Source: Clostridiales bacterium (lineage in GTDB: Bacteria; Bacillota; Clostridia; Saccharofermentanales; Saccharofermentanaceae). Taken from it: 64,000 nt of DNA. The DNA lies in the NCBI GenBank assembly GCA_017551865.1, contig JAFZKB010000027.1:124001-188000 (forward strand). Reading direction: 5' to 3'. Positions 9,617-19,303 of the stretch are shown here, piece after piece. A program made the translations under genes and the position numbers. Position 1 is the stretch's first letter. The number at the start of each line of letters is the position of its first letter. The notes under the pieces were generated by a model. It had not been told where the DNA came from, did no database searches, and saw only the letters and a program-made list of their open reading frames with translations.

Positions 9617-12600
9617 TTATGAATTCTTCTTTTCTTCTTCCTGCCGCTTCATCTCTTCGCGGTAATGCGCCGTGCTGACCATGAGCTTGATACGGTTCAG
9701 CTGGTTTGCCTCACTGGCGCCCGGATCGTAGTCGATCGGGATGATGTTCGATTCCGGATACTGTCGGCGGAGCTCTTTGATCATACCCTTACCGGTCACG
9801 TGGTTCGGAAGACATGCGAATGGCTGTGCGCAGATGATGTTCGGCACACCGCTCTCGATGAGTTCGATCATCTCGGCCGTCAGGAACCATCCCTCACCGT
9901 TGTTATTACCGCAGGACAGGACGTTCTCGGCTTTCTTTGCCATATGACGGATGCTCTGCGGAAGCTGGAACTTACCGGTCTCCTCCATCTTCTTGATGAT
10001 GTGGCTTCGGTACGACTGCAGAAGATCAATACCACGGTTAGAAAGCCAAGCGCTCTTCTTACTTCTTCCCAAGTGCTCGGCGGCCCATACAGGACCCATC
10101 GTGCAGTAGAGGAAGAAATCGAGAAGACCCGGAACAACGGCTTCACAGCCTTCCTGCTCGACAACATCTACTGCGTGGTTATTCGCATCCGGCTGGAACT
10201 TGACGAGGATCTCTCCGACGAGACCGACGCGCGGCTTTCTCGGGATATCGAGCATCGGGAACTTATCAAAGGTATCGATGGTCGCATCGATCATTCTTCT
10301 ATAGGAAGACGGACGGCCGACCTTCGTGCAGTGAAGTTCCTTAAGAAGATCCTCCACCGCCTTCTTCTCCTCATCGGAAAGAGGCGCGTTCTTGCAGGCC
10401 TCCGCCATGATGTACTCGGTCGTGATGTCTTCAAACTTCTCTTTCGGGTTAAAGAACAGTTTGCCGCAGCGGTTCCAGAACTGGTAGAGCGCATTCGCCG
10501 AGCCCTTTACCTTCTCGTACGGACGCACGCGTAAAAGCAGCGTCTGCAGCATATCGCCGTAGCAGATCGCACGAAGTGCACTGTTGATGAAAGGAAGCGT
10601 CGGTCTAAAGCCCGGGTTCTTCTCGAACTGCTGAACAGAAAGTGCAATGACCGGAATATCGCCGTAGCCTGCCTCGCGCAGTGCTTTTCGAAGGAAAGCG
10701 ACATAGTTTGTGGCACGGCATCCGCCGCCGGTCTGTGTGATCAGCACCGTCGTATTGTCGCGGTCGACATCTCCCGACAGGATCGCATTGATCATCTGTC
10801 CGACAACGATAACCGTCGGGAAACATGCGTCATTGTTGACGAAACGCAGTCCGCACTCGATGTCCGCCTGGGTCGCTTCTTTTAAGACCTTCAGCTTATA
10901 GCCATGGTTATGGAACACGGCTTCGACGAACTCGAATTCGATCGGCGCCATCTGCGGTGCCAGGATCGTGTGGCGTTTCTTATGTTCTTCGGTAAAAGGC
11001 ACGCGCTTGATCGTATAGGACTTCTTCTCGCGCTTTGGCATCGTGCCATCTTTTCGCGCCGCCTCACGCTCATCCATCGCGACCTTCAGGGAACGCATAC
11101 GGATACGCGCCGCACCGAGGTTACTTACTTCGTCGATCTTCAGGAGCGTATAGAGCTTTCCCTGGGATTCGAGGATCTCCTGTACCTGATCGGAAGTAAC
11201 GGCATCGAGGCCGCATCCGAAGGAAGTGAGCTGAACGAGCTCGAGATTATCGTTGGTGGCGACATAAGCCGCGGCTTCGTAAAGACGTGTGTGGTACATC
11301 CACTGGTCGACGACACGGATCGGACGCTGAAGTCTTCCCGGTACAGCGACACTGTCTTCACTTAAGACGGCAAGTCCGAGCGAGTTGATCATCTCCGGGA
11401 TACCGTGATGGATCTCCGGATCCGTGTGATACGGACGGCCGGAAAGAACGATACCCTTTTGACCTGTTCTTTCGAGGTCTTCGATGACTTCCTGGCCCTT
11501 TCTTCGGATGTCCGCCTTGTACTCGTCGTACTCTTTGTTACCGGCAGCGACAGCTTTTACTGCCTCCTGTTTTGTAACGCCGAAATCAGAAAGTGCGATC
11601 GCAAGCTGCTCGGCGAGCGCTTCATCGTTATCGAGAGGCAGGAACGGATTTAAGTACGTAATGCCTTTATCCTTAATGTTTTCAAGGTTATTTCGGATAA
11701 CTTCCGGATAGGACGCAACAATCGGGCAGTTAAAGTGGTTGCCGGAATCCTTGTTCTCGTGACGCTCATAAGGCACATCCGGATAGAAGATCGTCTTGAT
11801 GCCCTTTTCGATCAGGGCCTCGATATGACCGTGTACAAGCTTTGCCGGATAGCAGACGCTCTCCGAAGGAATAGAATCCATACCCTTTTCGAAAAGCTCA
11901 TGGTTCGATCTCGGAGAGATCACGACAGAGAATCCGAGCTCCGTCAGTACCGTGAACCAGAAAGGATAGTTCTCATACATATTGAGTGCTCTCGGAATGC
12001 CGATCTCACCTCGCGGAGCCTTATCCTTCGCAAGCGGCTTATAGCGGAAAGTTCTTGCATACTTATAGGCGATCAGGTTCGGGAGCGTATCCTTCGCCTT
12101 TTCTTTACCTTCACCTCTTTCGCAGCGGTTACCGGAAATAAAGCGTTCGCCGTTACTGAAGGTGGAGATCGTCAGTTTACAGTGGTTCGTACAAAGAGGA
12201 CATGTCGCCATCTCCGTCGTCATATCGAAGCGGTTAAGTTCTTCAAGGCCTAAAAGTCCGGAGACTTTCTGATCTTTCGGCATACGTTTCTTCGCGATGA
12301 TCGCCGCACCGAAAGCACCCATAAGTCCGGCGACGTTCGGACGGATGACTTCACGTCCGGAGATCAGCTCGAAGCATCTCAGGATCGCGTCGTTTAAGAA
12401 CGTACCGCCCTGTACGACGATCTTCTTACCGAGTTCCTGCGTATCGCGGATCTTAATGACCTTATAGAGGGCATTACGCACAACGGAATAGGAAAGGCCT
12501 GCGGAGATATCTCCGACAGTCGCGCCTTCCTTCTGCGCCTGCTTAACTTTCGAGTTCATGAATACCGTACATCTCGTACCGAGGTCGACCGGATTCTCGG

Positions 12601-14011
12601 CGGAAAGTGCCTCAATAGAGAATGTGTGTGCGTCCATGTTGAGGTTTTCGGCGAATGTCTGGATAAAAGATCCGCATCCCGAAGAACATGCTTCGTTCAG
12701 CATGATGGAGTCGATAACGCCGTTTCGGATCTTCATGCACTTCATGTCCTGACCACCGATGTCGATGATGAAATCCACGTCCGGGCAGAAATACTTCGCG
12801 GACTGGAAGTGTGCCATCGTTTCGATCTCACCGAGGTCCACGCCCAGTGCGGCACGGATGATGTTTTCGCCGTAACCGGTCACGCAGCTGTTAGCGATAT
12901 AGGTCTCCGGCGGCATCTGCTCATAGAGCTGCTTGACGATATTAACAGCGCTCTTTACAGGATTTCCCTGGTTGCTGGCATAGTAGGTATAGACCATCTG
13001 CCCTTCTTCGTTGATGAGAACGGCCTTTGTGGTCGTACTACCGGCATCTATTCCGAGGTAGCACGGACCCTTCTGCTTCGAAAGCTGATAGAGGTCTAAG
13101 GTTGCTCTCTGATGTCTCTCATCGAAAAGCTCCTTTTCACGGGCATCTTTGAAAAGCGGTGCAATTCTCTTAATATCCGGCTCGAAGCCTTCTCTGGATG
13201 CAAAAGAAGCGATCAGGTCGGAAAGCTTAACAGCTTCGCCCTTCGCGCCGAGTGCCGCACCGAGAGCGACGTAGATCTGGGCATTGTCCGGCATCCAGAA
13301 AGATTTCACCTGCTCTTCCAGCGTTCGTTCAAAAGCTTTACGGAGTTCTGAGTTAAAGAACAAAGGACCGCCTAAGAAAGCGATATGTCCTCTGATCGGA
13401 CGGCCGCAGGCAAGACCGGCGATGGTCTGGTTTACCACGGCCTGGAAGATCGAAGCCGCGAGGTCTTCTTTTGCCGCACCTTCGTTGATCAAAGGCTGAA
13501 GGTCGCTCTTGGCAAATACACCGCATCGGGATGCGATCGTATAAAGCGTCGTATAGGACTTCGCCATCTCATTTAAGCCGTCGGCATCCGTACGAAGGAG
13601 TGTAGCCATCTGGTCGATGAAAGCACCCGTACCACCGGCACAGGTACCGTTCATGCGCTGCTCAGGTACCGGATGAAGATAAGTGATCTTCGCATCCTCA
13701 CCGCCGAGCTCGATGATAACATCGGTCTCCGGGTGATATTTCGTGATCGCCACGGTCTCCGCAATGACTTCCTGAACGAAGTCCAGTCCCAGCCACTTGG
13801 CCACGGAAAGTCCGCCGGAACCCGTGATCTGTACACGTGTCTCCAGTCCCGGGAATTTCTTATTCACCTCTTCAAATGCGTTTAAAAGTTCTCCGGCGAT
13901 ATCGGAGTGGTGGCGCCGATACTCGGAGTAAATGATCTCTTCTTCCTTCGTAAGTACGATCTTAATGGTCGTTGAGCCGATATCCAGGCCCATGTTCATT
14001 ATCGTTTCCAT
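9617..14011 (-). CDS. Giant acyl-CoA dehydratase activase / dehydratase-related fusion
   Basis: 1464 aa. Two ASKHA-type ATPase modules of the HgdC/BadF activator family lie in tandem: [10 protein letters not shown] with [11 protein letters not shown] (about 5-260) and [10 protein letters not shown] with [11 protein letters not shown] (about 320-580). The cysteine in each is where the activator dimer normally holds its [4Fe-4S] cluster. A CoA-activase-associated region with CPLCTNHC and CERGEGKEK follows (about 620-900), then a part related to the 2-hydroxyacyl-CoA dehydratase subunit (about 1050-1400, with [12 protein letters not shown] and [17 protein letters not shown]). Activators of this type use ATP to push an electron into a dehydratase. 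This all-in-one form is widespread in Clostridia but its reaction is not established. It sits between a 277-aa protein and polA, not with amino-acid fermentation genes. Confidence 0.85.
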   Translation of the reverse strand: METIMNMGLDIGSTTIKIVLTKEEEIIYSEYRRHHSDIAGELLNAFEEVNKKFPGLETRVQITGSGGLSVAKWLGLDFVQEVIAETVAITKYHPETDVIIELGGEDAKITYLHPVPEQRMNGTCAGGTGAFIDQMATLLRTDADGLNEMAKSYTTLYTIASRCGVFAKSDLQPLINEGAAKEDLAASIFQAVVNQTIAGLACGRPIRGHIAFLGGPLFFNSELRKAFERTLEEQVKSFWMPDNAQIYVALGAALGAKGEAVKLSDLIASFASREGFEPDIKRIAPLFKDAREKELFDERHQRATLDLYQLSKQKGPCYLGIDAGSTTTKAVLINEEGQMVYTYYASNQGNPVKSAVNIVKQLYEQMPPETYIANSCVTGYGENIIRAALGVDLGEIETMAHFQSAKYFCPDVDFIIDIGGQDMKCMKIRNGVIDSIMLNEACSSGCGSFIQTFAENLNMDAHTFSIEALSAENPVDLGTRCTVFMNSKVKQAQKEGATVGDISAGLSYSVVRNALYKVIKIRDTQELGKKIVVQGGTFLNDAILRCFELISGREVIRPNVAGLMGAFGAAIIAKKRMPKDQKVSGLLGLEELNRFDMTTEMATCPLCTNHCKLTISTFSNGERFISGNRCERGEGKEKAKDTLPNLIAYKYARTFRYKPLAKDKAPRGEIGIPRALNMYENYPFWFTVLTELGFSVVISPRSNHELFEKGMDSIPSESVCYPAKLVHGHIEALIEKGIKTIFYPDVPYERHENKDSGNHFNCPIVASYPEVIRNNLENIKDKGITYLNPFLPLDNDEALAEQLAIALSDFGVTKQEAVKAVAAGNKEYDEYKADIRRKGQEVIEDLERTGQKGIVLSGRPYHTDPEIHHGIPEMINSLGLAVLSEDSVAVPGRLQRPIRVVDQWMYHTRLYEAAAYVATNDNLELVQLTSFGCGLDAVTSDQVQEILESQGKLYTLLKIDEVSNLGAARIRMRSLKVAMDEREAARKDGTMPKREKKSYTIKRVPFTEEHKKRHTILAPQMAPIEFEFVEAVFHNHGYKLKVLKEATQADIECGLRFVNNDACFPTVIVVGQMINAILSGDVDRDNTTVLITQTGGGCRATNYVAFLRKALREAGYGDIPVIALSVQQFEKNPGFRPTLPFINSALRAICYGDMLQTLLLRVRPYEKVKGSANALYQFWNRCGKLFFNPKEKFEDITTEYIMAEACKNAPLSDEEKKAVEDLLKELHCTKVGRPSSYRRMIDATIDTFDKFPMLDIPRKPRVGLVGEILVKFQPDANNHAVDVVEQEGCEAVVPGLLDFFLYCTMGPVWAAEHLGRSKKSAWLSNRGIDLLQSYRSHIIKKMEETGKFQLPQSIRHMAKKAENVLSCGNNNGEGWFLTAEMIELIESGVPNIICAQPFACLPNHVTGKGMIKELRRQYPESNIIPIDYDPGASEANQLNRIKLMVSTAHYREEMKRQEEEKKNS

Positions 14012-14032
14012 GAAATCTTTCCTACTGTCCCC

Positions 14033-14866
14033 TTACTTTTCCTTCTTTTTCGTTTCGACGGAAGCCGAAGTCTCCTTCTTCGCACTTGCCGACTTTTTTA
14101 CGGCACACTTCTTCGTGCCGGTAACTTCTTTCTTACTTTCATTTTCCTTTTTCGTCTTCGCCGCTTCTCTTTCGGCTTTTGCGGCTTCCCTTGCCAGTTT
14201 TCTCTTAAGAAGCCGCTGCTTCTTCTTTTCTTCCTTCTCCTGGATCGCGGCAGAAGTCTTCTTCAGCTCCTGAAGACGCGTCTCCGCCTGCTTGATGAAT
14301 CTTTTCCTGAAATCATCATGCGCGGAAAGACTCTTTCTGAATTCAGGCTCCAGGCAAAGACACAGCATCTCATCCGGGATACCCAGATGCAGATCGAAAG
14401 GCTGGGAAAACACATCCTGTGTGGTCAGATGCAGTGTCTCACAGGCAGTAACGACATTTTTCTCGTAATCGCAAAACTCACCCTTCAGGCCAAGCGTCAG
14501 CATAAGCCCGGTAAAGTTCACATGTACATACGGCAGATTTCGGCTGAAGATCAGGTGCAGCGCAAGAAGTTTCATATACGATTCGAGCGTGATGAACTCC
14601 TGATCACAGATCAGCGACACGGCTCCCTTCGGGGCGATCGTCGCAATATCGGAAAACTCGTTTTCGAAGCCTTCGGACCAGAGATAGTAGAGATCGCGGT
14701 ATACGGCCTTCTCAAACTCGTCGTAATTGTAGGTCAGAGGCTTGGCCAGAAGATCTTTTCCGATCTGGAAAATATAGTGCAGATATTCCTTCTCCTGATG
14801 GGACGACACACCTGCCCATTTGAAGTATGCAGCAATATCTCTGGCGTTATATAGATAGTTGATCAT
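14033..14866 (-). CDS. Unrecognised protein with a basic Ala/Lys-rich C-terminal tail
   Basis: 277 aa from the ATG at 14866, chosen because AGGAG lies seven bases upstream; the frame also stays open to an upstream ATG at 14899 that has no ribosome binding site. The first two thirds look globular and helical, with no signal peptide and no known motif. From about residue 190 it becomes a highly charged tail of Lys, Glu, Arg and Ala with several near-repeats around KKT/KKE, probably helical or disordered and perhaps nucleic-acid-binding. It is the first gene of the run leading into the giant activase (21 bp gap) and polA. No function can be named. Confidence 0.7.
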   Translation of the reverse strand: MINYLYNARDIAAYFKWAGVSSHQEKEYLHYIFQIGKDLLAKPLTYNYDEFEKAVYRDLYYLWSEGFENEFSDIATIAPKGAVSLICDQEFITLESYMKLLALHLIFSRNLPYVHVNFTGLMLTLGLKGEFCDYEKNVVTACETLHLTTQDVFSQPFDLHLGIPDEMLCLCLEPEFRKSLSAHDDFRKRFIKQAETRLQELKKTSAAIQEKEEKKKQRLLKRKLAREAAKAEREAAKTKKENESKKEVTGTKKCAVKKSASAKKETSASVETKKKEK

Positions 14867-14902
14867 AAAATCTCCTAAGAAATGCAAATTTCGTGACATA
14901 TT

Positions 14903-14908
14903 ATTATA
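14903..14908 (-). promoter_or_regulatory. Probable promoter of the run to polA and the ABC exporter
   Basis: A perfect TATAAT on the minus strand (plus-strand 14903-14908) lies 37 bp before the chosen start of the 277-aa gene. The -35 region is weak. This would be the main promoter of the run down to 3947. Confidence 0.5.
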
Positions 14909-14946
14909 TCACAAAAGAAGCTTTCCCAGTATGTTTTACTATGGAA

Positions 14947-15786
14947 TCAATACGGATCTCTTTTCGATGCGACGTAGAGGGTCACACCCAGGAAAATGCC
15001 CGCCAGTAAGAGTATTGTGGCCGTTCCGGAGACATAATTCATCGTGGTCATTTTATTCAGTGCGATCTTCGTGGAAAAAGCCTTCAGATCAAAGTTGGAG
15101 CTCCAGGGAATCCAGAACTGGACAAGCGCGAAAATCAGATCGAAAACGCCGAAACACCAGAGCGCGGAAAGCACGATCGCGAGCGGAGAGGCTTTTCGAA
15201 GATAAGCGACCATAAAAGCCAGGGATGCAAAAGTGATCATGACGCCCAGCATAAATGCGCCATTTTGAAGCATCAAAAGGCCGTCCGTAAATATAAATGA
15301 CGAACACAAAGCAACACTTAGTCCCAAAGAGACAAGGTAACAGAGGATCTCCAAAACCACCAGAACAATACACAGTGTGAGCCACTCAAGGAAAACGATC
15401 ATCGCAGGATTGGGATTTAGTGAGTAGTGATTCACGTGGAATTTGGATTTGAATTCCCCCGAAACAAAGAGAGCGAACACGATGCTCCACAGGAAGAACA
15501 CGAGTTCCGCACAGAAATTCATACCAACAACGCCTGACAAACAGTTCGTATTAGCAAGATCATCCAGACTTATAGCCAGAGATTCATAAGAATCCTTTTC
15601 TGCTTCAGTCGTCGCTGCGTCAACGATATCCACTTTAAACTTCGATAATAGACCGAAGGGATCATCCACACAGAACTTGATGACAAATGCTGACAGGATC
15701 GAACCGAAGATCAGGATACCAAGGATGACATAAGGCGACTTCGACCGTAAAAGGCGGTATAAATTGACTTTCAGTTCTTTGATCAT
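14947..15786 (-). CDS. ABC-2-like membrane permease without a partner ATPase nearby
   Basis: 279 aa with about six transmembrane segments. The first helix follows the basic start LKVNLYRLLRSKSPYVI and precedes a large extracytoplasmic loop (about residues 38-85), the layout of ABC-2 type permeases such as those of lantibiotic immunity or bacitracin export systems. No ATP-binding partner is adjacent on either side. GGAGGG lies before the ATG, and the gene appears monocistronic, with a terminator upstream at 15861-15889. Assignment rests on topology and the N-terminal pattern only. Confidence 0.6.
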   Translation of the reverse strand: MIKELKVNLYRLLRSKSPYVILGILIFGSILSAFVIKFCVDDPFGLLSKFKVDIVDAATTEAEKDSYESLAISLDDLANTNCLSGVVGMNFCAELVFFLWSIVFALFVSGEFKSKFHVNHYSLNPNPAMIVFLEWLTLCIVLVVLEILCYLVSLGLSVALCSSFIFTDGLLMLQNGAFMLGVMITFASLAFMVAYLRKASPLAIVLSALWCFGVFDLIFALVQFWIPWSSNFDLKAFSTKIALNKMTTMNYVSGTATILLLAGIFLGVTLYVASKRDPY

Positions 15787-15811
15787 GCAAAAAGATCCCT
15801 CCTACCATGAC

Positions 15812-15817
15812 ATTATA
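15812..15817 (-). promoter_or_regulatory. -10 box of the ABC-2-like permease gene
   Basis: GGC followed by TATAAT on the minus strand, about 25 bp before the start codon, implies a leader of only about 20 nt. AGTAC/GTACT inverted arms sit in the -35 region and could be an operator. Confidence 0.45.
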
Positions 15818-15860
15818 GCCTAAGTACTCCCGCAAATGTACTAAGAAAATATAAAGAAAA

Positions 15861-15889
15861 GGAGCTGTTGGATTTTATCCAGCAGCTCC
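15861..15889 (-). terminator. Rho-independent terminator after the 88-aa gene
   Basis: Arms GGAGCTGTTGGA and TCCAGCAGCTCC form a 12-bp stem with one wobble around a five-base loop. On the minus strand it is followed by a T-rich run (TTTTCTTTATATTTT). Confidence 0.85.
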
Positions 15890-15950
15890 CGCTAACATTC
15901 AATTGGATAAGTAAGATATTGCATCTTACTTTTGGCGAGCACTCTTCGGA

Positions 15951-16217
15951 TCAGCCGATGTTTTCAACATCTTCTACAGTTCCGAAAAGGTTCAGTCTGA
16001 ACAGCAGTGCTTCGTCTTCCTGATTGGAGCAGTAGATCTTCGCACTAACAAGCTTACCGCCTTCGATCAGCTTCATAAGACCTGTGATCTGGCTGAGCTT
16101 GCTCTTCAGATTAAACTTGTCACCCTCATCGGTAATAAGCATTACATCGCCGGAGCAGGAATCCAGAGCCTGCATAAACTGATGAACATCTACATTGCTC
16201 ATGTTAAAAGCCTTCAT
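15951..16217 (-). CDS. Small cytoplasmic protein, HPr-like fold suspected
   Basis: 88 aa, starting at the ATG at 16217, which has AAAGGAGG upstream; a longer frame to 16349 crosses the promoter and is rejected. Pattern: VDVHQFMQALDSCSGDVML followed by EGDKFNLKSKLSQ, then a C-terminal part with DEALLFRLNLFG. Small clostridial proteins with this EGD-x-x-NLKSKLSQ block resemble the HPr phosphocarrier fold but lack the HPr active-site histidine region, so a phosphotransfer role is not supported. A consensus sigma-A promoter and a cluster of TGCACAA half-sites lie upstream, and a strong terminator follows, so it is a tightly controlled single-gene unit. Confidence 0.6.
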   Translation of the reverse strand: MKAFNMSNVDVHQFMQALDSCSGDVMLITDEGDKFNLKSKLSQITGLMKLIEGGKLVSAKIYCSNQEDEALLFRLNLFGTVEDVENIG

Positions 16218-16295
16218 GGTGACTACCTCCTTTAAGTAAACAATTTCTTTTTCCATTCTTTTCTTGCGCCAGGTCATCTCTGACCTTGCGATTTC

Positions 16296-16324
16296 ATTAT
16301 ATCTTTCGAAAGAAAATGCGTCAA
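16296..16324 (-). promoter_or_regulatory. Consensus sigma-A promoter of the 88-aa gene
   Basis: On the minus strand, -35 TTGACG (16319-16324) and -10 TATAAT (16296-16301) are separated by exactly 17 bp. Transcription would start about 70 nt before the start codon. Confidence 0.85.
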
Positions 16325-16340
16325 CGCTTGTTTTGTAGAG

Positions 16341-16396
16341 GTTGCACATTCGAAATGACTATTGTTTGTGCACATTGCACAACTTTTAATTGTGCA
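16341..16396. promoter_or_regulatory. Cluster of TTGTGCA/TGCACAA half-sites upstream of the promoter
   Basis: TTGTGCA (16366-16372) and TGCACAA (16376-16382) form a perfect 7-bp inverted repeat with a 3-bp spacer. A third half-site TTGTGCA lies at 16390-16396 and a partial one (GTTGCACA) at 16341-16348. They lie directly upstream of the -35 box, where an activator would bind. The regulator is unknown. Confidence 0.5.
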
Positions 16397-16413
16397 TTTT
16401 CATGAAATGAAAA

Positions 16414-16914
16414 TCATTTTTTCACATACGTCCAGATCGAAAAGCTTACACCCTTCACCGAGTGTATAGATGCTTCGCGGCTTAAGAGCTTCCACTCCTC
16501 CTGATTATCCAGGTCCGGGAAAAAGGCATCAGCCGGAAAGCTTTTATGGATCTTGCTTACGATACATTTATCGCAGTAAGGCAGGAACTGCTTATAGATC
16601 TGCTCCCCGCCGATGATAAAGAATGTCTCATCCGGATCTTTTCGCATATACTCGACGGCCTCTTCCACCGAATGAAAAACTGTCGCCTCTTCTACGGAAA
16701 GCTCAGGATTCCTCGACAGGATAAAGTTCGGACGCCCGGGAAGAAGTCTTCCGCCAGGAAAAGTATCCAGCGTCTTTCTTCCGTAGATGACAGGATGCCC
16801 CAGGGTCTTGACCTTGAAGTTCTGCTTCTGGTCTTCGGGAAGACTTATGAGGAGTTCTCCCTTGTTCCCGATCCCCCAGTTCTCATCTACTGCCACGATG
16901 GCTACAATACTCAT
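16414..16914 (-). CDS. folA: Dihydrofolate reductase
   Basis: 166 aa. Reduces dihydrofolate to tetrahydrofolate with NADPH. Motifs: IVAVDENWGIGNKGELLISLPEDQ at the N-terminus (substrate loop and catalytic acid region), HPVIYGRKTLDTFPGGRLLPGR, then FFIIGGEQIYKQFLPYCDK for cofactor binding. The start at 16914 is preferred over an ATG at 16941 because GGGAGAAAG precedes it and the protein then begins MSIVAIV as in the family. No thymidylate synthase gene is adjacent. Confidence 0.95.
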   Translation of the reverse strand: MSIVAIVAVDENWGIGNKGELLISLPEDQKQNFKVKTLGHPVIYGRKTLDTFPGGRLLPGRPNFILSRNPELSVEEATVFHSVEEAVEYMRKDPDETFFIIGGEQIYKQFLPYCDKCIVSKIHKSFPADAFFPDLDNQEEWKLLSREASIHSVKGVSFSIWTYVKK

Positions 16915-16968
16915 CTTACTTTCTCCCGTACAAATCTTCAATCGTTCTTTTCAAGTATAACATAAAAA

Positions 16969-16999
16969 GAAGGGACCTCGTCTGAAACGAGATCCCTTC
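16969..16999 (-). terminator. Rho-independent terminator after the xylanase gene
   Basis: GAAGGGACCTCGT and ACGAGATCCCTTC form a 13-bp stem with one wobble around a five-base loop, followed on the minus strand by TTTTTATGTT. It separates the xylanase from folA. Confidence 0.85.
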
Positions 17000-17024
17000 C
17001 GTTATTTCTTATGACTTAGACAGA

Positions 17025-19211
17025 TCAACCGACTACTTCGATCTTGATTGCATCTACATAGAAGTCATCTGTAACATCCTGTGTCTCAAAGTAGAGCTTC
17101 AGCGCAGCCATTCCATCTGGAACAGTTACCGCGGAACCGTTATTGAGAATCCAGTTGGATGTGTTCAGTTTCAGAACGCCTTCTACGAAGACCCAGTCTC
17201 CGCTGGAGGTGTCGATCTCCTCAAGGTGAGGCCACAGATCCGTGATATCCGCAGAGAAGCTCAGAGACGGAGCAGTAGACTTAACTGCGAAGGAGTACTT
17301 GATCGTCTTGCCGAGGAATCTTGTACCATCGATCACATAGCCGTCCCATACTTCAGAAGCACCGGACATCTTCAGGCAGGAATTACCTTCGTAAGCGCCC
17401 TCCTGTACAACGGAGAGTGCACCGCCAGCACGGGAAGAACCGAGATAATTGCCATCTTCGAAATCCTCAACATACGGATCACTATCCTTCGGAGGTTCCT
17501 TATAATCAGCAGGCTTCTCGATCGTACCGCCCTTCTTCGCATTTACAACACCGTCAAATGCCAGCTTTGTGGAGAGGTCTCCTGCGAAGAGGACCGGGTT
17601 CTCGCCGGTAAGCCAGGATCTGCCATCATCAAGACCCCAGATGGTAACGCTTTCGATCTTGTATCCTTCCTTCTTGGCAGCAAGGATCGCCTCGAAGAGA
17701 GCCTGATAATAGAGGCCCTGATCGTATTCCGGATTAATGAGACCTGCGGTCTTCATATCCAGCTCAGTGATGTGGATGATAACACCGAGTTCATCTGCAT
17801 ACTTCTTCAGAGCAGTGATGTAAGCTTCAGCTGTTACGCCGGAGTCAACGTGAGACTGCATACCGATACCATCGAGGTTACCGGCTTCCTTGATCGGCTT
17901 CATGAGCTCGATGATCTTGTCCTGCTTGCCAGGAACATACTCGTTGTAATCGTTATAGAACAGCTTAATGTTCTTATTCGCATACTTTCTTGCATACTCG
18001 AAAGCAAAGTTAAGGAAATCGTCACCGATCGTCTCTGTCCAGTTGCTCTTACGGATATCGTTCGATCCATCCATGACACACTCGTTTGCAACGTCAAATG
18101 CATAGAACAGATCCGGATAGTTTGCATCGATGAACTCGAATACGCCCTTGATGTAGTTCTCGAGACGCTTCAGCATGAGCTCACGGCTGGCGAGTTTTCC
18201 ATTAATATCATAGTTCTCATAGAAGAACCAGTCCGGTGTCTGGGAGTGCCATACGAGAGTATGACCACGCATCTTTATACCGTTCTCCTTTGCAAAGTCG
18301 AGGATCGGCTTGCAGGCATCGAACTTGAGAGCCGGGCTCTCATTGTACTTCGCCGGATCGGCCAGAGTCGTCTCTGCATCAAGAATGTTCTCCGGCTTCA
18401 TTTCGTTCTCACATGTGAAGGAAGAGAATTCCTTTACGATGAGTTTTCTCGGCTCTTCGACCTCACTTGTTACAAGGCCCAGCGGAATGCAGCAACCGAA
18501 TTCGAAATCGTCCTTGTAGATTTCCTTAAGAGAGAGATAGTCGGATGTATCCTTAAGAACGAGCTCAGGAATATCTGTCGGATCTACATAATCACCTTCT
18601 ACAGTGATATATACGTAATCTACGAAGATATCGTCTGTGGTCATGCTCTCCACATAGATCATCGGATTGGTGCAGTTTGCAGGCACATTGATGCTGCCCT
18701 TGCCCTCAACAAAACTGTCCGCGCATCCACCGATGTGGAAAACGTTCGAGTATGAGGGGCTGCCCATAGAATCGAACTGCAGGGAGATGATAACATCACC
18801 GGAAGCAGACTTAGTTGCCGCCTGAATGCTGATCTTATTACCGATCATCGCATCGATCGGGAAGTTTACACCGTTCCATTCAGCTGTACGGCCACCGATA
18901 TGCAGAACTTTGCCATCTGCGCCGGCAGCGTCTTCCAGTTCCATTGTTACACTATCACCACGACCATTATATGTCGTAGCATCGCCACCGAAATCCTCGA
19001 TGACAGCGGGGACACCCTCTTTTACTTCCGGCTTTACAACGTTAACAGGAGCCGCAGTAGACTCTGTCTCGGAAGCCGAAGTAGCTGTCGTTTCCGTTCC
19101 GGAAGTAGATGTTCCTTCTGTCGTACTTTCCGACTTCTTACAGCCGTAAAGACCGATAGAAGAGATCATCGCCAGCGCCAGGATCAAGGCGCCGATCTTC
19201 TTCTTCTTCAT
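17025..19211 (-). CDS. Lipid-anchored GH10 endo-1,4-beta-xylanase with flanking carbohydrate-binding modules
   Basis: 728 aa. A signal peptide with lipobox-like LYGC (cysteine near residue 24) is followed by a Ser/Thr/Glu linker, so the enzyme is probably tethered to the outer face of the membrane. Residues about 60-210 form a CBM22/CBM4_9-like module (EDFGGDATTYNGRGDSV). The GH10 catalytic domain spans about 225-580, with HTLVWHSQTPDWF, the acid/base glutamate in DVANE and the nucleophile glutamate in IHITELD. A second similar CBM (EDFEDGNYLGSSRAGG) closes the protein. It hydrolyses internal bonds of xylan. GGAGG lies seven bases before the ATG. It is a single-gene unit with its own promoter, operator and terminator. 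Confidence 0.93.
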   Translation of the reverse strand: MKKKKIGALILALAMISSIGLYGCKKSESTTEGTSTSGTETTATSASETESTAAPVNVVKPEVKEGVPAVIEDFGGDATTYNGRGDSVTMELEDAAGADGKVLHIGGRTAEWNGVNFPIDAMIGNKISIQAATKSASGDVIISLQFDSMGSPSYSNVFHIGGCADSFVEGKGSINVPANCTNPMIYVESMTTDDIFVDYVYITVEGDYVDPTDIPELVLKDTSDYLSLKEIYKDDFEFGCCIPLGLVTSEVEEPRKLIVKEFSSFTCENEMKPENILDAETTLADPAKYNESPALKFDACKPILDFAKENGIKMRGHTLVWHSQTPDWFFYENYDINGKLASRELMLKRLENYIKGVFEFIDANYPDLFYAFDVANECVMDGSNDIRKSNWTETIGDDFLNFAFEYARKYANKNIKLFYNDYNEYVPGKQDKIIELMKPIKEAGNLDGIGMQSHVDSGVTAEAYITALKKYADELGVIIHITELDMKTAGLINPEYDQGLYYQALFEAILAAKKEGYKIESVTIWGLDDGRSWLTGENPVLFAGDLSTKLAFDGVVNAKKGGTIEKPADYKEPPKDSDPYVEDFEDGNYLGSSRAGGALSVVQEGAYEGNSCLKMSGASEVWDGYVIDGTRFLGKTIKYSFAVKSTAPSLSFSADITDLWPHLEEIDTSSGDWVFVEGVLKLNTSNWILNNGSAVTVPDGMAALKLYFETQDVTDDFYVDAIKIEVVG

Positions 19212-19233
19212 AAATATTCCTCCATTTACCTGA

Positions 19234-19247
19234 CGGGCTTTCGCCCG
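19234..19247 (-). promoter_or_regulatory. GNRA-tetraloop hairpin in the xylanase leader
   Basis: CGGGC-GAAA-GCCCG on the minus strand between the promoter and the Shine-Dalgarno sequence. Such a compact hairpin may stabilise the mRNA. Confidence 0.5.
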
Positions 19248-19265
19248 ATATTTAATTACTTTCTC

Positions 19266-19294
19266 ATATTATCCGAAAGGAAAGATAACTTCAA
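19266..19294 (-). promoter_or_regulatory. Promoter of the xylanase gene
   Basis: -35 TTGAAG (19289-19294) and -10 TAATAT (19266-19271) on the minus strand with a 17-bp spacer, about 55 bp before the start codon. Confidence 0.65.
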
Positions 19295-19303
19295 TGATTT
19301 TAA

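Noticed and set aside
14867..14899. Upstream start of the basic-tail protein
   Set aside because: The ATG at 14899 has no ribosome binding site and lies at the promoter; AGGAG supports 14866.
17226..18755. 509-codon plus-strand ORF
   Set aside because: Antisense to the xylanase catalytic domain; no ribosome binding site or known motifs.
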